From NCBI GenBank assembly GCA_016181985.1, contig JACOYG010000058.1:1-9129 (forward strand): a stretch of 9,129 nucleotides of DNA, in the 5' to 3' direction. The translations under genes and the position numbers were made by a program. The DNA comes from Candidatus Nealsoniibacteriota bacterium (GTDB lineage: Bacteria; Patescibacteriota; Minisyncoccia; Minisyncoccales; MHMH01). This document shows, one piece after another, positions 5,841 to 9,129 of the stretch. The notes beneath the pieces are model-generated. The model was not told where the DNA came from, ran no database searches, and saw only the letters and a list, made by a program, of their open reading frames with translations. Every line of letters starts with the position of its first letter. Position 1 is the stretch's first letter.

Positions 5841-5978
5841 ATGAACAATCGAACAGAAGAAAAGAAATACGTTTGCAAATCGTGCGGTTCAGAATCTTCG
5901 GGAACTCCAGGCACTTGTTGCGGCGGAGAGCGAGAAGAAAAAAAAGAAGATAGAACGCGCGACTGCGGCTGTAAATAA
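5841..5978 (+). CDS. 45-residue Cys-rich peptide, possible metal-binding protein
   Basis: I do not recognise a named family. The peptide has six Cys in 45 residues: C12-x2-C15, the vicinal C26-C27, and C42-x-C44 at the very C-terminus, separated by a charged Glu/Lys-rich linker. YVCKSCGSESSGTPGTCCG looks like half of a zinc-ribbon or rubredoxin-like knuckle. The ATG at 5841, preceded by AAAGAAA, gives a compact protein. A GTG at 5775 in frame would overlap the thioredoxin gene end and add a Lys-rich stretch with no family support. It lies between two thiol-redox genes, 47 nt after one and 17 nt before the other, so it is a coherent operon member. A soft-metal (Hg, Cu, Zn) chaperone or sequestering role is inference from the Cys pattern and context. 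Confidence 0.7.
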   Translation: MNNRTEEKKYVCKSCGSESSGTPGTCCGGEREEKKEDRTRDCGCK

Positions 5979-5995
5979 TTATTGATTACGAATTT

Positions 5996-6685
5996 ATGCC
6001 AACCGATACGCAAAGTAAATACATCGTGCCAATCGCGATTGTTGCCGCAGGATTATTGATCGCCGGCGCTGTTTATCTTTCTGCCGGTAAAAATACCAGC
6101 GTGCCAGTTATTGCCGACAATAATCCGTCAATTGCTAATGTTGATATGCAAGGCGAACCTTTTATTGGGGATTCAAACGCTCCCGTAACGCTTGCTTATT
6201 GGCTTGATTTTCAATGTCCGTTTTGCCAGCGTTTTGATCTCCAAACCTTGCCCATGATTGTTGATAATTATGTCAAAATAGGCAAACTAAAAATTGTCTT
6301 TAAGGATTTTCAATTCTTAGGAGCCGACTCTCAAGACGCAGGGTTAGCGGCGAAAGCAGTTTGGGAGTTATACCCGAAAAGTTATTTTAAGTGGCACCAA
6401 ACCATGTTCAACGCTCAAGACGGTGAAAATTCCGGCTTTGGAGATATCAATAGTATTATCCAATTGATACGAAAGGAAACTCCAGAGATAGACGCGGATA
6501 AGATTGCCAAACATGTTCAGGAAAAAAGAAGCGAATATCAGCAAGAGCAAGATGCCGACAAAGCTGAAGGAGGAAGTTTTGGCATCAGCGGTACGCCGGG
6601 ATTTGTCATTGGCAGTCAAACTATTTCCGGCGCGCAACCGATTAATGTCTTCACGCAACTCATCGATGCTGAATTAAATAATTAA
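5996..6685 (+). CDS. Membrane-anchored DsbA-like thioredoxin-fold protein (CPFC)
   Basis: The 229-residue protein has an N-terminal hydrophobic segment at about residues 9-30 with no obvious cleavage site, which suggests a membrane anchor with the catalytic domain outside the cytoplasm. The DsbA/BdbD-type domain follows: PFIGDSNAPVTLAYWLDFQCPFC, with C74 and C77 as the active pair, a helical insertion (about 115-190) and the FGISGTPGFVIG motif with cis-proline P201. Proteins of this group oxidise or isomerise extracytoplasmic thiols. Its gene is followed after 2 nt by the multi-pass membrane protein, so a functional pair is plausible: either oxidase and re-oxidant, or extracellular metal capture and import. 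No ribosome binding site is visible before the ATG. Confidence 0.9.
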   Translation: MPTDTQSKYIVPIAIVAAGLLIAGAVYLSAGKNTSVPVIADNNPSIANVDMQGEPFIGDSNAPVTLAYWLDFQCPFCQRFDLQTLPMIVDNYVKIGKLKIVFKDFQFLGADSQDAGLAAKAVWELYPKSYFKWHQTMFNAQDGENSGFGDINSIIQLIRKETPEIDADKIAKHVQEKRSEYQQEQDADKAEGGSFGISGTPGFVIGSQTISGAQPINVFTQLIDAELNN

Positions 6686-6687
6686 TT

Positions 6688-7236
6688 ATGGCAGCGGTGT
6701 TTAAAAATGTCTTCTGTAATTGGCAGTATGCGCTATTAGCGGTTGTTATTTTTATTTTGGTTCTCGCGTTCTCAATCTGGCTGCCAAACTTGTCATTTTT
6801 AAGGCACACGGTCGAATCATCGTCTTTATCGCTCACTCAAAAATTGTATCTTCTGGTCAGTTCTCTCGGAGCATTGGGAACAAACTTTTCGCCGCTTTCG
6901 CGGATACTGACGGTTCTTATCTCTTTGTTCTTTGGAATAAACATGAGTTTGCTCTCGTTTTATTTTAAAACTAGATTTGCGCTGCAAAGAGCCGCCGGAG
7001 CGAGCATGGCAGGGATATTGAGCGGACTTTTGGGAATAGGTTGCGCTTCCTGCGGTTCTGTTATCTTAACATCTTTATTCGGCTTAAGCGCTACCGCAAG
7101 CTTTATCGGCATCTTACCTTTAAAGGGACAAGAATTCGGCTTGCTCGGCATTGGCATTCTTGGATTTTCAATCTTTTTTACGGCAAAGAAAATCAAAAGT
7201 CCTGCTGTTTGCATACGCAAAACTTGCAAAACTTAA
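6688..7236 (+). CDS. Multi-pass membrane protein with intramembrane GCASCG motif, unknown family
   Basis: The 182-residue protein has hydrophobic segments at about 13-35, 71-93, 105-130 and 133-166 (the last probably two short helices), so four or five membrane passes. The third segment carries LLGIGCASCGSVILTSLFG with C119 and C122 in a glycine-rich context. The short basic tail adds C175 and C180, and C10 precedes the first helix. I do not recognise a named family. A Cys pair inside a helix recalls MerT, MerF and MerC Hg(II) transporters, whose first helix carries Cys-Cys or CxxC, but the rest does not align by eye. An alternative is a DsbB/VKOR-like partner that re-oxidises the preceding DsbA-like protein, though it lacks the usual loop Cys pairs of those families. 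It is the last gene of the arsR operon and its stop lies inside the terminator stem. Confidence 0.8.
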   Translation: MAAVFKNVFCNWQYALLAVVIFILVLAFSIWLPNLSFLRHTVESSSLSLTQKLYLLVSSLGALGTNFSPLSRILTVLISLFFGINMSLLSFYFKTRFALQRAAGASMAGILSGLLGIGCASCGSVILTSLFGLSATASFIGILPLKGQEFGLLGIGILGFSIFFTAKKIKSPAVCIRKTCKT

Positions 7237-7274
7237 CCGAGTTAAGTTCAAACTTAACTCGGTTAAGTTTTTTT
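7228..7274 (+). terminator. Strong intrinsic terminator with 21-bp perfect inverted repeat
   Basis: Positions 7228-7248 are the exact reverse complement of 7251-7271, and the run of T that follows continues to 7274. In practice the loop is probably TTCAAA. The stop codon of the membrane protein (7234-7236) sits inside the 5' arm. It ends the arsR operon. Confidence 0.92.
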
Positions 7275-7312
7275 GCCTTTTCTAATCCGCCCTCCCTAAA
7301 AACCTCGCTCTA

Positions 7313-7341
7313 TTGACTTTCAGCTTTAAATATGCTACGAT
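7313..7341 (+). promoter_or_regulatory. Extended -10 promoter for the 3D-domain gene
   Basis: TTGACT (7313-7318), a 17-nt spacer and TACGAT (7336-7341) are combined with an extended -10 TG at 7333-7334. The predicted transcription start is near 7347-7348, about 23 nt before the ATG. Confidence 0.82.
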
Positions 7342-7347
7342 GGTCGC

Positions 7348-7364
7348 ACCCCTGTTGAAGGGGT
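7348..7364 (+). promoter_or_regulatory. Leader hairpin covering the ribosome binding site
   Basis: ACCCC (7348-7352) pairs with GGGGT (7360-7364) over a 7-nt loop TGTTGAA. GAAGGGG in the 3' half is the best Shine-Dalgarno match in this window, at normal distance from the ATG at 7371. The hairpin would start at the first transcribed bases, hide the binding site and protect the 5' end. A TTTT run follows the stem. Confidence 0.55.
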
Positions 7365-7370
7365 TTTATT

Positions 7371-7844
7371 ATGGAAAAAGCAATAGGTTTAGCCTTATTC
7401 TTAGCAATTACATCGGGAACAGCGGGGATATCACCCCTTATCGGCGTAGGAGCCCAGGGATTGGAACTGAAGAGCCCGTCTTTAGAGTTTTTGGCTATCG
7501 GAGGGAACAGTTTACTGCCCTCTTCTATCTTGCCTGAGCCTAAAATTATAAAAACGGTAAAAGTGGTCGTAACCGCCTATTCTTCTTCGGTTTTTGAAAC
7601 TGACGACACTCCAACCATTACGGCGTCAAATACCGAAGTTAGGGATGGCATTATAGCCAATAATTTACTGCCCTTTGGCACTAAGGTCAGATTACCCGAG
7701 TTGTACGGCGATAAAATCTTCGTAGTGGAAGACAGGATGAACAGGAGAAAGGGTTCTTACCACTTCGATATCTGGTTCCCGTCTTATCGCGAAGCGAAAA
7801 ACTTCGGAGCTCAAAATACTTATCTCGAAGTCCTCGCAAACTAA
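7371..7844 (+). CDS. Secreted 3D-domain protein (RlpA-like double-psi beta-barrel)
   Basis: The 157-residue protein has a short hydrophobic N-terminus (about residues 4-28) consistent with a signal peptide or anchor, a linker, and then a 3D domain from about residue 64: VVVTAYSSSVFETDDTP, GIIANNLLPFGTKVRLP, IFVVEDRMNRR, HFDIWFPSYREAKNFGA. The 3D family is named for three conserved Asp residues. D121 in the EDR motif and D133 in FDIW are the clear ones, and D78/D79 precede them. The fold is shared with RlpA/MltA-type lytic transglycosylases and enzymes acting on peptidoglycan. It is a single gene with its own promoter and terminator. The likely site of action is the cell envelope, in wall remodelling. 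Catalytic activity is not certain. Confidence 0.87.
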   Translation: MEKAIGLALFLAITSGTAGISPLIGVGAQGLELKSPSLEFLAIGGNSLLPSSILPEPKIIKTVKVVVTAYSSSVFETDDTPTITASNTEVRDGIIANNLLPFGTKVRLPELYGDKIFVVEDRMNRRKGSYHFDIWFPSYREAKNFGAQNTYLEVLAN

Positions 7845-7870
7845 AATCCCGCCTAACGGCGGTGTTTTAG
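7841..7870. terminator. Bidirectional terminator between convergent genes
   Basis: CTAAAATCCCGCC (7841-7853) and GGCGGTGTTTTAG (7858-7870) pair over a TAAC loop with two mismatches; the 5-bp core CCGCC/GGCGG is perfect. A and T runs lie on both sides, so it can serve the 3D gene on + (whose stop is inside the stem) and the DNPH1-like gene on -. Confidence 0.8.
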
Positions 7871-7902
7871 TTTAACTCCTGATCGTAAGGTGCAAACAAT
7901 GT

Positions 7903-8316
7903 TTATATTTTCTCAAAAAAACTTCTCAATATCGGTTCCAAATCTTCAATGGTTTGATATTTTAAAAGTTTGATATTTTTATTGCCGCCTATCATTCCCG
8001 ATAATCGCTTACCGTCATGTTCTCTATAAATACAAATTATGGGCTTCTTACCTTCCATTTTCCCAACTTCATAACCAACGCCTAAGCTGGGCGTACTTAC
8101 TTCGGCGACGAGAACATCGGCTTCATTGAGCCACGCCATATCGCGGTCATAAATATACTCATCGTTTGGCCCGTCTTCACCTAGAGCCGATAAGGTTTTA
8201 TCGCCGATATGCTCGGTTAAGACCTTCCCGTATTTTCCAAGTAAATTTATGATCTCAAGATAAAGCTCCTCATCATCACGCCCGCCTCGAATTGATCCGG
8301 CAAAATAAATTTTCAT
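7903..8316 (-). CDS. 2'-deoxynucleoside 5'-phosphate N-hydrolase 1 (DNPH1/Rcl-type)
   Basis: The family hydrolyses the N-glycosidic bond of deoxynucleoside 5'-monophosphates, giving a free base and deoxyribose 5-phosphate. The 137-residue protein follows it closely: KIYFAGSIRGGRDD at 2-15 (phosphate-binding region), YGKVLTEHIGD at 29-39, YDRDMAWLNEADVLVAEVS at 56-74, and PSLGVGYEVGK at 76-86, where E83 corresponds to the catalytic Glu of the GYExG motif. It belongs to the nucleoside 2-deoxyribosyltransferase superfamily, but the RGGR motif and sequence pattern favour DNPH1. The length (137) is in the small range of the family. It is cytosolic and lies 25 nt downstream of tRNA-Leu(TAA) on the same strand with no visible Shine-Dalgarno sequence. 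Salvage of bases or removal of damaged deoxynucleotides would suit an organism with little nucleotide biosynthesis (inference). Confidence 0.88.
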   Translation of the reverse strand: MKIYFAGSIRGGRDDEELYLEIINLLGKYGKVLTEHIGDKTLSALGEDGPNDEYIYDRDMAWLNEADVLVAEVSTPSLGVGYEVGKMEGKKPIICIYREHDGKRLSGMIGGNKNIKLLKYQTIEDLEPILRSFFEKI

Positions 8317-8341
8317 AGATTGCGGAATTTTTTGATATTAA

Positions 8342-8424
8342 TGCCGCGGGTGGGATTCGAACCCACATGGCCTTGCGGCCGCAACATTTTAAGTGTTGTG
8401 CGTAAACCATTCCGCCACCGCGGC
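8342..8424 (-). tRNA. tRNA-Leu(TAA), uninterrupted
   Basis: On the - strand the acceptor GCCGCGG (8424-8418) pairs with CCGCGGC (8349-8343), with discriminator A at 8342. The anticodon stem CAACA/TGTTG encloses CTTAAAA, anticodon TAA at 8391-8389. The long variable arm contains the GGCC-GCAA-GGCC hairpin, and the T arm GTGGG-TTCGAAT-CCCAC is canonical. There is no intron, although this anticodon loop is a classic group I intron site. CCA is not encoded. Confidence 0.97.
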
Positions 8425-8435
8425 TAAAAATTATT

Positions 8436-9077
8436 TTAAATATTTTTCGTAAATAATGCCTTTCTCTCTAATCCAATGGGGAAATTAGGATAATACATAA
8501 ACTTTAATAATTTCATAGTATCATAGGTTCCGTATCCTAATTTATAAGAGCTACCGTCATTATATGAGCATATTTTTTTCTTAATGAAGCCAAGGGTATT
8601 TGCTAAAATATCTTGCAGACCGTCGAGGAACGTTGGACTTCCGGAGGTAAAATTACTTCTTAGCTCTGTACGAAGCCTTTTTATTTTTGTGTGCATATAG
8701 GTTGTATAAAATACACTTCCGTCTCCATCGAAGTATCCCCTGACAAAATCAGCGGTATATTTTGAAGGCACAAAAGGAAACTCAATAGTTTTACTCTTCG
8801 CCCTTTTTCCTCCTAGTTCTATCAATTTATAATATAATCGTTTTGAAAAAACGATAAGCTGAAAATCTCTATCATTTCTCCGGTAAATAGGATGATTAGA
8901 ATTGAGGCATTCCCTAATTTTTAAAAGGGGCTCACGCTCTCCGGATGAAAACATAATTCTATAAGATTTTTCGTGCCGCATATATCCATCGGCAAACCAG
9001 AACCCTAAAATATAAGCCATTTTTGGAGACCATTTGTCTAAAAACTTCTCGTCAAGTGAATGTATTTTAGTGCGCAT
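8436..9077 (-). CDS. Free-standing two-motif LAGLIDADG homing endonuclease
   Basis: The 213-residue protein carries two LAGLIDADG motifs: AYILGFWFADG at residues 21-31 (acidic residue D30) and DFVRGYFDGDG at 110-120 (D119). This is the layout of monomeric double-motif enzymes that cut a long asymmetric DNA site. Both acidic residues are intact and there is no frameshift, so it may be active. Basic patches (KRAKSK, KIKRLR, KKK) suit DNA contact. The ATG at 9077 begins 6 nt after the 3' end of tRNA-Cys, and the stop lies 11 nt before tRNA-Leu(TAA). It is therefore inserted precisely between two tRNAs and is not visibly embedded in an intron. The gene is AT-rich compared with its neighbours by eye. 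It could instead be an intron-type maturase lineage that became free-standing. Confidence 0.93.
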   Translation of the reverse strand: MRTKIHSLDEKFLDKWSPKMAYILGFWFADGYMRHEKSYRIMFSSGEREPLLKIRECLNSNHPIYRRNDRDFQLIVFSKRLYYKLIELGGKRAKSKTIEFPFVPSKYTADFVRGYFDGDGSVFYTTYMHTKIKRLRTELRSNFTSGSPTFLDGLQDILANTLGFIKKKICSYNDGSSYKLGYGTYDTMKLLKFMYYPNFPIGLERKALFTKNI

Positions 9078-9083
9078 ACTTTA

Positions 9084-9129
9084 AGGCGCCGGCCGGAATT
9101 GCACCGGCGTAAACGGTTTTGCAGACCGC
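9084..9129 (-). tRNA. tRNA-Cys(GCA), 3' part, cut by window edge
   Basis: The fragment runs from position 27 to the discriminator. The anticodon stem GCGGT/ACCGT encloses CTGCAAA, with anticodon GCA complementary to 9120-9122. The T stem GCCGG/CCGGC encloses TGCAATT, and the acceptor 3' strand CGGCGCC is followed by U at 9084, the expected Cys discriminator. The D arm and 5' acceptor strand lie beyond the window. The T loop has G at position 55 instead of the near-universal U. Confidence 0.9.

Noticed and set aside
6688..7236. Assignment of the membrane protein as MerT
   Set aside because: The Cys pair is in the third hydrophobic segment in GCASCG context, not the Cys-Cys of the first MerT helix, and the size and topology differ; only functional analogy is proposed.
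8342..8424. Group I intron in tRNA-Leu(TAA) or tRNA-Cys hosting the endonuclease
   Set aside because: tRNA-Leu is contiguous, and the visible tRNA-Cys part is contiguous from position 27 to 73. No intron core could be placed in the 6- and 11-nt flanks.

Overview
This window looks like part of a compact bacterial genome, most likely Candidate Phyla Radiation / Patescibacteria (Parcubacteria-like). That assignment is inference from style, not from a marker phylogeny. The signs are near-zero spacing and overlaps between genes, very weak or absent Shine-Dalgarno sequences, tRNA genes without an encoded CCA end packed directly against protein genes, a small 3D-domain envelope protein and a free-standing LAGLIDADG endonuclease.

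Left part (1-1768), all on +: the 3' part of an RluA-family pseudouridine synthase overlaps rplS (ribosomal protein L19) by 31 nt. Then come tRNA-Leu(GAG), a RimI-like acetyltransferase lying 6 nt after one tRNA and 0 nt before the next, tRNA-Val(TAC), a spacer with a short direct repeat, tRNA-Phe(GAA), tRNA-Gly(GCC) and a strong bidirectional terminator at 1740-1768. This is a translation-related block.

Middle part (1769-7274): a divergent metal/thiol island. On - are a MerA-type flavin disulfide reductase with the C-terminal Cys-Cys pair and, 2 nt downstream of it, a DUF255/YyaL-type thioredoxin-domain protein. On + are an ArsR-family regulator, a small cytosolic thioredoxin-fold protein (CPHC), a 45-residue Cys-rich peptide, a membrane-anchored DsbA-like protein (CPFC) and a multi-pass membrane protein with an intramembrane GCASCG motif, closed by a 21-bp perfect hairpin terminator. 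A well-formed promoter plus a palindrome sits in front of arsR. I read this as a candidate mercury (or general thiophilic-metal) resistance module. Regulation would be by ArsR instead of MerR, and no recognisable MerT, MerP or MerB is present. The transporter and carrier roles would then fall to unrecognised Cys-rich proteins.

Right part (7275-9129): a good extended -10 promoter with a leader hairpin drives a 3D-domain (RlpA-like barrel) secreted protein on +. It converges on a - strand unit that reads tRNA-Cys(GCA) (cut by the window end), LAGLIDADG homing endonuclease, tRNA-Leu(TAA), then a DNPH1/Rcl-type deoxynucleotide N-hydrolase. The two units share a bidirectional terminator at 7841-7870. 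No stretch longer than 300 bases lacks a gene. No CRISPR array, insertion sequence, rRNA or origin was seen.
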